From Nonomuraea polychroma (GTDB lineage Bacteria; Actinomycetota; Actinomycetes; Streptosporangiales; Streptosporangiaceae): a stretch of 64,000 nt of DNA. Below are positions 1 to 8,124 of this stretch, piece after piece (positions within the stretch are counted from its first letter, which is position 1; each line of letters opens with the position of its first letter). The DNA lies in contig NZ_SAUN01000001.1 in the NCBI RefSeq assembly GCF_004011505.1, positions 8,087,501-8,151,500 on the forward strand, given 5' to 3'. The notes beneath the pieces are model-generated. The model ran no database searches. It saw only the letters and a program-made list of their open reading frames with translations, and was not told the DNA's origin. Position numbers and translations under genes: made by a program.

Positions 1-274
1 GCTCCATCACCACGAAGCACTTCTCGCCGGGACCGCAGTAATGCAGCCGCTCCTTGGCCGTCTTCTTGATCCAGTTGGGGTCGTTGCTCTGCCGGTCGCG
101 CGCCAGCAACGCCTGCTTCTCCGCCTCGACCCTGGCCTTCTCCGCCCGCAGCTCGGAGATGCTGCGGCGCAGGCTGATGTACTCGCGCACCGGGTAGGCC
201 AGGCTCATCGCGATCGCGCACACCACGACGGCCAGGATGGCGGCCCGCCCGGTCAGCTGCGGTCTCTTCGCCAC
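1..274 (-). CDS. Septum formation initiator, FtsB/DivIC-like (3' end cut by window)
   Basis: About 91 residues are visible, and the C-terminus lies beyond the window edge. A short basic N-terminus is followed by one hydrophobic segment (about residues 9-27), then a charged heptad-like stretch (SLRRSISELRAEKARVEAE) typical of a coiled coil. It ends with DPNWIKKTAKERL and then YCGPGE, which matches the family pattern of a conserved helix ending in a YxxPGE-like motif. FtsB/DivIC proteins are single-pass divisome linkers that pair with FtsL and FtsQ. I chose the GTG at 274 because a GAGGGGG ribosome site lies about 10 bases upstream; an in-frame GTG at 283 is too close to it. It sits downstream of eno on the same strand, the usual actinobacterial order. 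Confidence 0.85.
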   Translation of the reverse strand, partial: MAKRPQLTGRAAILAVVVCAIAMSLAYPVREYISLRRSISELRAEKARVEAEKQALLARDRQSNDPNWIKKTAKERLHYCGPGEKCFVVME

Positions 275-341
275 GTGCTGCACACCCCCTCAAGTACGGG
301 CTCACGGCCGAATTTGGACAACCGCGAGCCCGTACTCGAAA

Positions 342-1619
342 CTAGCGCCGGAAACGCGGGAAAGCGGCGCGACCCGCGTAACGGGCGGCGTCGTCGAGGA
401 GCTCCTCGATGCGCAGCAGCTGGTTGTACTTCGCCACGCGGTCCGAGCGGGCCGGCGCGCCGGTCTTGATCTGGCCGCAGTTGACCGCCACCGCGAGGTC
501 GGCGATCGTCGTGTCCTCGGTCTCGCCGGAGCGGTGGCTCATCATGCACTTGTAGCCGCTGCGGTGGGCCAGGTCCACGGCGTCGAGCGTCTCCGACAAC
601 GTGCCGATCTGGTTGACCTTGACCAGCAGGGCGTTGGCCGCGCCCTCCTTGATGCCGCGCTCCAGCCGCTCGGGGTTGGTGACGAACAGGTCATCACCGA
701 CGAGCTGCACCTTGTCGCCGAGCGAGGCGGTGATGGCCTTCCAGCCCTCCCAGTCCTCCTCGTTGAGCGGGTCCTCGATGGAGACCAGCGGGTAGTTGGC
801 GACCAGGTCCTCGTAGAAGGCGATGAGCTCGGTGGCCGACAGGCCCTTGCCGTCGATCGTGTAGACGCCGTCGTTGTGGAACTCGGAGGCGGCCACGTCG
901 AGCGCGAGCGCGATGTCCTCACCGGGCACGTAGCCGGCCCGCTCGATGGCGACGAGGATCAGGTCGAGCGCGTCGCGGTTGGACGGCAGGTTGGGCGCGA
1001 AGCCACCCTCGTCGCCCAGGCCCGTGGCGTAGCCCTTCTCCTTGAGCACGCTCTTGAGCGCATGGTAGACCTCGGTCCCCATGCGCACGGCCTCCCGGAA
1101 CGTCTCCGCCCCGATCGGCGCGATCATGAACTCCTGGATGTCGACGTTGGTGTCGGCGTGGGCGCCGCCGTTGAGGATGTTCATCATCGGGACCGGCAGC
1201 ACGTGCGCGTTGGGTCCGCCCACGTAGCGGAAGAGCGGCAGGTCGGCGCTGTCCGCGGCGGCCTTGGCCACGGCCAGGGAGACGCCCAGGATGGCGTTGG
1301 CGCCGAGGTTGGCCTTGTTGGGCGTGCGGTCCAGGTCGATCATGATCTGGTCGATGATGCGCTGGTCCTCGGCCTCGATGCCGTTGATCTCCTCGAAGAT
1401 CTGGTCGGTCACGGCGAGCACGGCCTTCTCCACGCCCTTGCCGCCGTAACGCTTGCCGCCGTCACGCAGCTCGACCGCCTCGAACTGGCCGGTGGACGCC
1501 CCGCTCGGCACGGCCGCGCGGCCGGTGCTGCCGTCGTCGAGGACCACTTCGACCTCGACGGTCGGGTTGCCCCGCGAGTCGAGGATCTCGCGAGCGTAAA
1601 CGACCTCGATGGTAGCCAC
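342..1619 (-). CDS. eno: Enolase (phosphopyruvate hydratase)
   Basis: The product is 425 aa, the usual enolase length. It catalyses 2-phosphoglycerate to phosphoenolpyruvate in the cytosol as an Mg-dependent dimer. It starts VATIEVVYAREILDSRGNPT, the invariant enolase N-terminus. Further signatures are SGASTG, HADTNVDIQEF, GDEGGFAP, SIEDPLNEEDWEGW (metal ligands), LVGDDLFVTN, KVNQIGTL with the catalytic lysine, and SHRSGETEDTTIADLAV. The reading frame is open further upstream to 1697, but the GTG at 1619 with AGGAG eight bases before it gives the family-standard start. It lies between mazG and the septum initiator on the same strand, 126 bases after mazG, so it may have its own promoter. Nothing is unusual. 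Confidence 0.97.
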   Translation of the reverse strand: MATIEVVYAREILDSRGNPTVEVEVVLDDGSTGRAAVPSGASTGQFEAVELRDGGKRYGGKGVEKAVLAVTDQIFEEINGIEAEDQRIIDQIMIDLDRTPNKANLGANAILGVSLAVAKAAADSADLPLFRYVGGPNAHVLPVPMMNILNGGAHADTNVDIQEFMIAPIGAETFREAVRMGTEVYHALKSVLKEKGYATGLGDEGGFAPNLPSNRDALDLILVAIERAGYVPGEDIALALDVAASEFHNDGVYTIDGKGLSATELIAFYEDLVANYPLVSIEDPLNEEDWEGWKAITASLGDKVQLVGDDLFVTNPERLERGIKEGAANALLVKVNQIGTLSETLDAVDLAHRSGYKCMMSHRSGETEDTTIADLAVAVNCGQIKTGAPARSDRVAKYNQLLRIEELLDDAARYAGRAAFPRFRR

Positions 1620-1745
1620 GGGATGCGCTCCTAAATCGAAAGGCAATATGCCTTCAGAGCCTATCGGTCCCCGTCTCCCAGGCACGTACGCGGTCACCGC
1701 CTCGCGTATCCTCGCGGGGACTTCGTCGCGGTGGTACCCGCCGTA

Positions 1746-2687
1746 TTAGTGCTTCTCCCAGGCGCGCACTCGTGCGCTGTACGCGCGGGCGGCGGCGCGC
1801 AGCTCGGCCTCGGCGTCGATTCCGGCGTCGCCGGCGCGGCGCACCAGGTCGAACAGCTCCCTCGCCACGCCCTGGCCGATCCCCGCGGACAGCGCCTCGG
1901 GCGCGCCGGCCCGCTCGGCCCTGCGCAGCAGCTGCGCGGCCAGCGACAGCGCCGGCTGCCCCATGGGCACGCCTTCGAGCGCCGACTCGCGTCCCTTGGA
2001 CGCCCGCTCGGCCGCCTTGATCGCTTCCCAGTTGTCGTTGACCTCATCGGCGCTCTCGGCCCGCACCGACCCGAACACGTGCGGGTGGCGGCGCACCAGC
2101 TTCTCCACGATCCCGGCCGCCACGTCGTCCATGTCGAAGCCGTCGGCCACCCGGGCGTGGAAGACCACCTGCAGCAGCAGGTCGCCGAGCTCCTCGCGGA
2201 GCGCGGAATAGTCGCCCTGCTCGATGGTCTCCAGCACCTCGTAGGCCTCTTCGAGCAGGTACGGCACCAGCGACTCGTGGGTCTGCTTACGATCCCACGG
2301 GCATTCCGTGCGCAGCCGGTCCATCACCGCCACCAGGTCGAGCACCCGCGCACCCGGCAGGTCGTAAGAGCCCGGCACCACCTCGATCAACGGGGGCTCG
2401 TCGAGCGCGACCGCGGCGTGCCCCACGGCGCGCATGAACTCCTCGTCGGCCGCCTCGGACGTCGACGACGCCAGCCACACGACGGTCTCGCCGACCGCCC
2501 GCCTGGCCAGCCCGTGCGGGTCGGGCTCGACGACCTCGACCTCGACTCCGGCCTCGGCCAGGTAGGGCAGCTGCGGGTGATCGGCCGCGGCGGTCAGCAC
2601 GGGACCGGTGCGCAGGACCTGCCAGGCCTGATGGCTGAGCAGCCCCGGGGCGATCCTGGGCGACGTGGTGACGACGATCAGCGGCAC
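1746..2687 (-). CDS. mazG: Nucleoside triphosphate pyrophosphohydrolase, MazG family
   Basis: The product is 313 aa. MazG hydrolyses (d)NTPs to NMP and pyrophosphate and is thought to clear aberrant nucleotides. The N-terminal third (to about residue 115) is an actinobacterial extension of uncertain role. The MazG core begins near VMDRLRTECPWDRKQTHESL, and continues with LLEEAYEVLETI and EELGDLLLQVVFHA, which supply the metal-binding EExxE...ExxD residues. RRHPHVFG and NWEAIKAAE complete the family signatures. It lies 6 bases after the SurA-like lipoprotein gene and upstream of eno, so it is probably translated from the mfd-side transcript. Only one clear catalytic domain is present, unlike the two-domain E. 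coli enzyme. Confidence 0.93.
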   Translation of the reverse strand: MPLIVVTTSPRIAPGLLSHQAWQVLRTGPVLTAAADHPQLPYLAEAGVEVEVVEPDPHGLARRAVGETVVWLASSTSEAADEEFMRAVGHAAVALDEPPLIEVVPGSYDLPGARVLDLVAVMDRLRTECPWDRKQTHESLVPYLLEEAYEVLETIEQGDYSALREELGDLLLQVVFHARVADGFDMDDVAAGIVEKLVRRHPHVFGSVRAESADEVNDNWEAIKAAERASKGRESALEGVPMGQPALSLAAQLLRRAERAGAPEALSAGIGQGVARELFDLVRRAGDAGIDAEAELRAAARAYSARVRAWEKH

Positions 2688-2693
2688 GACGAG

Positions 2694-3296
2694 CTAGCCC
2701 TGCGCCTGTGTCGCCGGCTGCTGCGGCTGCACGGTGAGCTTGCCGAACCTGCCGGTGTCGATGAAGATCCCCGGGTTCTCCTGCGAGCGCTCCGGATTGA
2801 AGGTGCCGTAGCGGGGGTTGAGCACCGGCTTGATCGAGCCGAACTCCTGGGCCAGCTTCTGGTCGTTGCCGAACTGCTTCTGCAGTTTGGACAGCCCGAC
2901 CATGGCCCTGCCGTAGTCCCGCGCGTCGCTCGGCGCCACGCCGGCGGCCAGCAGGTTGATCTGGGCCGACTGGTACTGGCCCGGGTCCTTGAGCATGGCG
3001 TCGACTTCCGTCTCGGTCGCCTGCACCTTGTAGCGCGCCATGAGCTGCTTGATGACGGCGACGTTGATCAGGCGCTGCAGCACGACGTGGCTGACCGGCA
3101 CGCCGCCGAGGGCCTCCTCGGTCAGCTTGGCCTGCTTCAGCGCCGACTTGTACGCCTCGGAGTCCGCGTTGACCTTGCTCGTCGTGATGCGCTCGTTCCC
3201 GACCACGGCCGCGGCTCCGGCCTGCATGGGGGAAGAGCAGGCGGTCAGGGCGATGCCCACCGCCGCGGCGGCCACAGCCACTCGTATCGACTTCAC
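2694..3296 (-). CDS. SurA N-terminal-domain-like lipoprotein
   Basis: The product is 200 aa. A signal peptide (MKSIRVAVAAAAVGIALTAC) ends in the lipobox LTAC, so Cys20 is predicted to be lipidated and the protein anchored outside the cell membrane. The mature part resembles the SurA N-terminal chaperone domain: VGNERITTSKVNADSEAYK followed by helical segments with VVLQRLINVAVIKQLMARY. The C-terminus is short and Gln/Pro-rich, and I see no parvulin-type isomerase domain, so an isomerase activity is unlikely. It lies 30 bases downstream of mfd and 6 bases before mazG, a common actinobacterial arrangement. The role is probably assistance in folding of exported proteins, but this is inferred from the domain only. 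Confidence 0.8.
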   Translation of the reverse strand: MKSIRVAVAAAAVGIALTACSSPMQAGAAAVVGNERITTSKVNADSEAYKSALKQAKLTEEALGGVPVSHVVLQRLINVAVIKQLMARYKVQATETEVDAMLKDPGQYQSAQINLLAAGVAPSDARDYGRAMVGLSKLQKQFGNDQKLAQEFGSIKPVLNPRYGTFNPERSQENPGIFIDTGRFGKLTVQPQQPATQAQG

Positions 3297-3326
3297 GTAC
3301 GTCCCTTTCCGACCGAAAAACCGCCG

Positions 3327-6300
3327 CTAGCTTACCCGTGCGGGCTCGAGGAACATCGCCTCGACCAGGTCGCCGCACCATTTGAGTAGTTCGAGATCGC
3401 GCAGCGGCTGCCCGCCCAGCGGCTTGGTCTTGGGCATCGGCACCAGCAGCGTCTCCGCGGCCTGCTTGTAGATGGCCTTCTTGTAGAGCCGGTCCAGCCG
3501 CACCTGCTGCGACTCCTTCAGCCTGGCCGGGCCGAACTTGATGTTCTGCCCTTGCAGCGTGACGTCCGTGAGCCCGGCTCGCCTGGCCTTGATCCGGAAC
3601 TTGGCCACCGCCAGCAGGTTTTCCACCTCCACCGGCGGCTTGCCGTAGCGGTCGGTGAGCTCCTCGCGCACCTCGTCGATGTCGCTCTCCCCGGCGATGG
3701 CCGCGATCCGCTTGTACGCCTCCAGCCGCAGCCGCTCCGAGGTGACGTAGTCGTGCGGGATGTGGGCGTTGATCGGCAGCTCGACCTTGACGTCCTGCAC
3801 CTCTTCGTGCACTTCCTTGCCGTCGAGCTTGGCCTTCTGCTCCTGCACGGCCTCGGCCATCAGCCGGACGTACAGGTCGAAGCCGACGCCCGCGATGAAG
3901 CCGGACTGCTCGGCGCCGAGCACGTTGCCCGCGCCGCGGATCTCCAGGTCCTTCATCGCGACGTACATGCCCGCACCCATCTCGGTGTGCTGCGAAATGG
4001 TGGCGAGCCGCTCGTGCGCGGTCTCGGTCAGCGGCTTCTCCGGCGGATAGAGGAAGTACGCGTACCCGCGCTCCCTGCCTCGCCCGACCCGGCCCCTGAG
4101 CTGGTGCAGCTGCGACAGGCCGTAGCTGTCGGCGCGGTCCACGATCAGCGTGTTGGCGTTGGGCACGTCGAGGCCGGACTCGACGATCGTGGTGCAGACG
4201 AGCAGGTCGTATTCGCGCTCCCAGAAGCCCACCATGATCTTCTCGAGCTGGTGCTCGTTCATCTGCCCGTGCGCCACCGCGATGCGCGCCTCGGGGACCA
4301 GCTCGCGCAGCCGCGCGGCGACGCGGTTGATCGAGGCCACCCGGTTGTGCACGAAGAAGATCTGCCCGTCGCGCATCAGCTCGCGCCGGATCGCGGCGCC
4401 GATCTGCTTCTCCTCGTACGGCCCCACGAACGTGAGGATCGGGTGCCGCTCCTCCGGCGGCGTGAGGATCGTGGACATCTCGCGGATGCCGGTCAGGCCC
4501 ATCTCCATCGTGCGCGGGATCGGCGTGGCCGACATGGCCAGCACGTCCACCTGCGTGCGCAGGTGCTTCATGGCCTCCTTGTGCTCGACGCCGAACCGCT
4601 GCTCCTCGTCGATGATGATCAGTCCCAGGTCCTTGAAGCGCACCTCGGGGCTGAGCAGCCGGTGCGTGCCGATCACCACGTCCACCGCGCCCGCCCTGAG
4701 CCCTTCCAGTGTGGCCTTGACCTCGCCGTCGGTCTGGAAGCGGGAGACCGGCTTGAGCGTGACGGGGAAGCTGGAGAACCGCTCGGTGAACGTCGACATG
4801 TGCTGCTGCACCAGCAGCGTCGTCGGCACCAGCACCGCGACCTGCTTGCCGTCCTGCACCGCCTTGAACGCCGCCCGCACCGCGATCTCGGTCTTGCCGT
4901 AGCCCACGTCGCCGCAGATCAGGCGGTCCATCGGCACGCCGCGCTCCATGTCGCGCTTGACCTCGTCGATGGCCGCGAGCTGGTCGCCCGTCTCGGCATA
5001 CGGGAAGGCGTCCTCCATCTCCCGCTGCCACGGCGAGTCCTCGCCGAACGCGTGGCCGGGCGAGGCCATGCGGGCCGAGTAGAGCCTGATCAGCTCGCCG
5101 GCGATCTCCTTGACCGCCTTCTTCGCCCGGGACTTGGCCTTGGCCCAGTCGGCGCCGCCCATGCGGTTGAGTGTGGGCGCCTCGCCACCGACGTAGCGGG
5201 TGACCTCGTCGAGCTGGTCGGTGGGCACGTAGAGGCGGTCGCCCTTGGCGTACTCGATGACGAGGTATTCGCGGGTGGCACCCTGCACCGTGCGCTGCAC
5301 CATCTCGACGTAGCGGCCCACACCGTGCTGCTCGTGCACGACGTGGTCGCCGACCTTGAGCTGGAGGGGATCGACCATGTTGCGGCGGCGTGAGGGCAGA
5401 CGCCGCATGTCCTTGGTGGACGCCTTCTGTCCGACGAGGTCCAGGTGGGTGAGCACGGCCAGGTTGGGTGTGATGAAGCCGTGCTCGATCAGGCCGGTCG
5501 TGACGTGCACGACCTTGGGCTCGGGCGCCTTGTCCAGGAACTGCTGGAGCCTGGCCGGCACGTCCACGCCCTTGAGCAGCTCCACCATGCGCTCGGCGGG
5601 CCCGTGGCCCTCGCTGAGCAGCACGACCGCCTTCTCGTCGGCCAGCCAGCCCTTGATGTCGGCCAGCGCCTTGGCCGTGTCGCCCCGGTAGGCCTCGGAG
5701 TCCTGCGCGTCCAGCTCCACCCCGCCGCCGAACGGCGCCATCGTCCACCACGGCTGCCCGAGCACGTCGGCGTGGTCGCGGATCTCCTCCAGCGAGCGGA
5801 ACGCGGCCGCGCCGAGGTCGATCGGCGCCTCGCCGCCGGCCGCCGCGTTGATCCACGAGGCCTCCAGGAACTCCTGCGAGGTGCGTACGAGCTCCTCGGC
5901 CCGCCCCCTGATCCGCTCCGGATCGCACACGAACACGGCGGACCGGACCGGCAGGTGGTCGAGCAGCAGGTCCATCTCCCCCGCCAGCACCGGCGCGAAC
6001 GCCTCCATGCCCTCCACGGACGTGCCGTCGGCGAGCTGGTCGAGCACCTCGGCCAGCGCAGGGTGCTCCTCGGCCAGCTCCCGCGCCTTGGCCCTGACCT
6101 CGTCGGTCAGCAGCAGCTCACGGCACGGCGGCGCGAACAACCCGTCCTCGGCCGCCTCCAGCGAGCGCTGGTCGGCCACCTTGAACCAGCGGATCTCCTC
6201 GACCGAGTCGCCCCAGAACTCCAGCCGCAGCGGATGCTCCTCGGTCGGCGGGAACACGTCGAGCAGCCCGCCGCGCACGGCCACCTCGCCGCGCCTCTCC

Positions 6301-6815
6301 ACCATGTCCACCCGGTGGTAACCGTTGGTGACGAGCTGGTCCACCACGTCTTCGAGGTCGGCGTCGTCGCCCGCGCGCAACCTGATCGGCTCCAGGTCGC
6401 CGAGACCCTTCACGATCGGCTGCAGCAGCGCTCTGACCGGCGTCACGATCACGCTGAGCGGCCCGGCCGCGGCGTCGCCCTTGACCGGGTGCGCCAGCCT
6501 CCTGAGCACGGCCAGCCGCTGCCCCACGGTGTCGCTGCGCGGCGAGAGCCGCTCGTGCGGCAGCGTCTCCCACGCCGGGAACACCGCCACGGAATTGGGC
6601 TCGATGAGGCTGGTCAGCGCCGCGGCGAGGTCTTCGGCCTCGCGCCCGGTCGCGGTGATCGCGAGCACGGTCCGCTGGTCGTGCGCGGCCAGCGCGGCCA
6701 CGCCGAACGGCCGCAGCGCGGACGGCGCGATCAGCGAGACGTCGCCGCCTTCTTCGAGAGCGGCGGTCAGCTTCGGGTCAGCGCGAACAAGGTCAAGCAG
6801 TCCGGAAAGACTCAT
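3327..6815 (-). CDS. mfd: Transcription-repair coupling factor Mfd
   Basis: The product is 1162 aa, normal for Mfd. It displaces RNA polymerase stalled at lesions and recruits UvrA. The N-terminal half carries the UvrB-like region (for example RLEFWGDSVEEIRWF). The RNA polymerase-interacting CarD-like domain begins near residue 480 with LKVGDHVVHEQHGVGRYVEM. The helicase motor has Walker A GDVGYGKTE (about residue 635), the DEEQ box IIIDEEQRFGVEHKE (about residue 734), SATPIPRTMEMGL, TTIVESGLDVPNANTLI and QLRGRVGRG. The C-terminal TRCF domain is present (NAHIPHDYV, ERLRLEAYKRIA). The start ATG at 6815 is the first in frame. The following lipoprotein and mazG genes are closely spaced, suggesting read-through. 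Confidence 0.97.
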   Translation of the reverse strand: MSLSGLLDLVRADPKLTAALEEGGDVSLIAPSALRPFGVAALAAHDQRTVLAITATGREAEDLAAALTSLIEPNSVAVFPAWETLPHERLSPRSDTVGQRLAVLRRLAHPVKGDAAAGPLSVIVTPVRALLQPIVKGLGDLEPIRLRAGDDADLEDVVDQLVTNGYHRVDMVERRGEVAVRGGLLDVFPPTEEHPLRLEFWGDSVEEIRWFKVADQRSLEAAEDGLFAPPCRELLLTDEVRAKARELAEEHPALAEVLDQLADGTSVEGMEAFAPVLAGEMDLLLDHLPVRSAVFVCDPERIRGRAEELVRTSQEFLEASWINAAAGGEAPIDLGAAAFRSLEEIRDHADVLGQPWWTMAPFGGGVELDAQDSEAYRGDTAKALADIKGWLADEKAVVLLSEGHGPAERMVELLKGVDVPARLQQFLDKAPEPKVVHVTTGLIEHGFITPNLAVLTHLDLVGQKASTKDMRRLPSRRRNMVDPLQLKVGDHVVHEQHGVGRYVEMVQRTVQGATREYLVIEYAKGDRLYVPTDQLDEVTRYVGGEAPTLNRMGGADWAKAKSRAKKAVKEIAGELIRLYSARMASPGHAFGEDSPWQREMEDAFPYAETGDQLAAIDEVKRDMERGVPMDRLICGDVGYGKTEIAVRAAFKAVQDGKQVAVLVPTTLLVQQHMSTFTERFSSFPVTLKPVSRFQTDGEVKATLEGLRAGAVDVVIGTHRLLSPEVRFKDLGLIIIDEEQRFGVEHKEAMKHLRTQVDVLAMSATPIPRTMEMGLTGIREMSTILTPPEERHPILTFVGPYEEKQIGAAIRRELMRDGQIFFVHNRVASINRVAARLRELVPEARIAVAHGQMNEHQLEKIMVGFWEREYDLLVCTTIVESGLDVPNANTLIVDRADSYGLSQLHQLRGRVGRGRERGYAYFLYPPEKPLTETAHERLATISQHTEMGAGMYVAMKDLEIRGAGNVLGAEQSGFIAGVGFDLYVRLMAEAVQEQKAKLDGKEVHEEVQDVKVELPINAHIPHDYVTSERLRLEAYKRIAAIAGESDIDEVREELTDRYGKPPVEVENLLAVAKFRIKARRAGLTDVTLQGQNIKFGPARLKESQQVRLDRLYKKAIYKQAAETLLVPMPKTKPLGGQPLRDLELLKWCGDLVEAMFLEPARVS

Positions 6816-6909
6816 CAGATACGCCCACAGCCCCAGATTGCGGCAACACGATTACCCCCGGCCGTCACAGGTCGCGGGGGTTTCCCTTCAAGGGTACTCG
6901 CCGCGAGCG

Positions 6910-7272
6910 TCAGCCGACCCTGTAACCAGGCACGGACGGCCAGCGCACGGTCAGGACGGTGGAGGCCTCCTCCGCCCGCCACGAATGGTCGACGCCCTTG
7001 CCCCACACCACGTAGTCGCCCGGCTCGGACAGCAGCACGCTGCGGCCCGGCAGCTCGACCCGGAACCGGCCGCTGATGAGCACGAGCAGAGCGGTGCGCT
7101 CCTCGCCCTTGACCCACTGGGCCCGCTCGTCGCCGGGCGGGTGCACGCCCCACTTGATCTCGACCTCGTCGCTGTGCCGCGGATCGCCGGGGGGTTTGAA
7201 GTGGCCGAGCAGCCAGCCACGGTCACCCGCCGCGTCCGCTGCCGCGTTCCCCACGTAGATGTGATCGCTCAC
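6910..7272 (-). CDS. Small cupin-fold protein
   Basis: The product is 120 aa starting VSDHIYVGNAA; the frame is open to 7356, but the GTG at 7272 gives a compact single-domain protein and avoids overlap with the divergent methyltransferase gene. The pattern is one conserved cupin barrel: HSDEVEIKWGVHPPGDERAQW, then LLVLISGRFRVELPG and LSEPGDYVVWGKGVDHSWRAEE, the last resembling cupin motif 2. The classical GxHxH of motif 1 is not evident, so metal binding is uncertain. The substrate is unknown. It is divergent from the neighbouring methyltransferase and follows mfd across 94 bases without obvious joint control. Confidence 0.7.
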   Translation of the reverse strand: MSDHIYVGNAAADAAGDRGWLLGHFKPPGDPRHSDEVEIKWGVHPPGDERAQWVKGEERTALLVLISGRFRVELPGRSVLLSEPGDYVVWGKGVDHSWRAEEASTVLTVRWPSVPGYRVG

Positions 7273-7315
7273 AGACCGGACGCTAGCAGGGAAATCCCTT
7301 ACGGAAACGGATCGA

Positions 7316-8053
7316 GTGACTACTGTAGGTGACATGTGCGAGGTTCGATCGGTCACCCATCGAGGCGATCTCTTCCATCAGCGGCTCCGTGAGCACTGGA
7401 CCGGCCACTTCGGCAGACGGCTCGACGTGCTCGTCGCCGGCTGCGCCGACGCCCAGCCGCCGGTGCTGGAGCATATCGAGACCAGGGCCACCGGAGTCGA
7501 CGAGGACCACCCGGCGATCAGGGTAGCGCTGGAGGAGCGGACGGACATGGTCGCCTGGACGCTGGGAGACCTGCGCAGCGTGCCGCTGCCGCCCAGGTCC
7601 TACGACGTGATCCAGCTGTCGTTCCTGCTGGAGAGGGTCAAGCACGCCGAGCTGATCTTCGACCGGCTCCTGCAGTCCCTGCGCCCGGGCGGGCTGATCC
7701 TGCTGCGCATGCGCGACCGCGGGTCGGCCTACGGCCTCCTCGACCGGATCACGCCCTCGTGGTTGCGCCGCCTGCTGTGGCGCTCCCTCGTCGACCCGGT
7801 CACACCGGGGCCGCTGCCCACGATCTACGAGCCGCTGACGTCGAGTGACGGCATACACGCGTTCTGTCTCAGCCGCGGCCTCATGATCACCGACGACGAG
7901 CGGAACGTGAGCGGCCCGGCGCGCGGAAGCAGGATCGCCTGCGCCGCGATCAGAGCTGTTGCCAATCTGACCAGCGGCCGCTACCCCGCATCCCATGACG
8001 AGATCACGATGGTGATCAGAAAGCCGCAGCACCACTTCGCCCGGATCATCTAG
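7316..8053 (+). CDS. Class I SAM-dependent methyltransferase-like protein
   Basis: The product is 245 aa. It has a Rossmann-type SAM core: RLDVLVAGCADAQPP (degenerate motif I), then DMVAWTLGDLRSVPLPPRSYDVIQLSFLLE (motifs II/III) and LLQSLRPGGLILLRMRDR (motif post-III). The glycine-rich loop is AGCADA rather than GxGxG, so SAM binding is probable but not certain. The GTG at 7316 is used here; ATG 7334 is an alternative, preceded closely by GTAGGTG. It lies 71 bases upstream of the APS kinase gene on the same strand, so it may be the first gene of the sulfate/polysaccharide locus. Similar proteins modify sugars or lipids in glycan clusters, but no substrate can be read from the sequence. Confidence 0.6.
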   Translation: MTTVGDMCEVRSVTHRGDLFHQRLREHWTGHFGRRLDVLVAGCADAQPPVLEHIETRATGVDEDHPAIRVALEERTDMVAWTLGDLRSVPLPPRSYDVIQLSFLLERVKHAELIFDRLLQSLRPGGLILLRMRDRGSAYGLLDRITPSWLRRLLWRSLVDPVTPGPLPTIYEPLTSSDGIHAFCLSRGLMITDDERNVSGPARGSRIACAAIRAVANLTSGRYPASHDEITMVIRKPQHHFARII

Positions 8054-8124
8054 CGACACACCGACATCAGTGGGTAGACTCGCTTCCCTACCAATTCAAT
8101 CGGAATAGTTGGGATGCAGGAAAC

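Noticed and set aside
2287..5928. A 1213-codon frame on the minus strand overlapping mfd
   Set aside because: It is the alternate phase of mfd, the lipoprotein and mazG, with Arg/Gly/Ala-dominated composition and no domain; the mfd frame has all helicase motifs.
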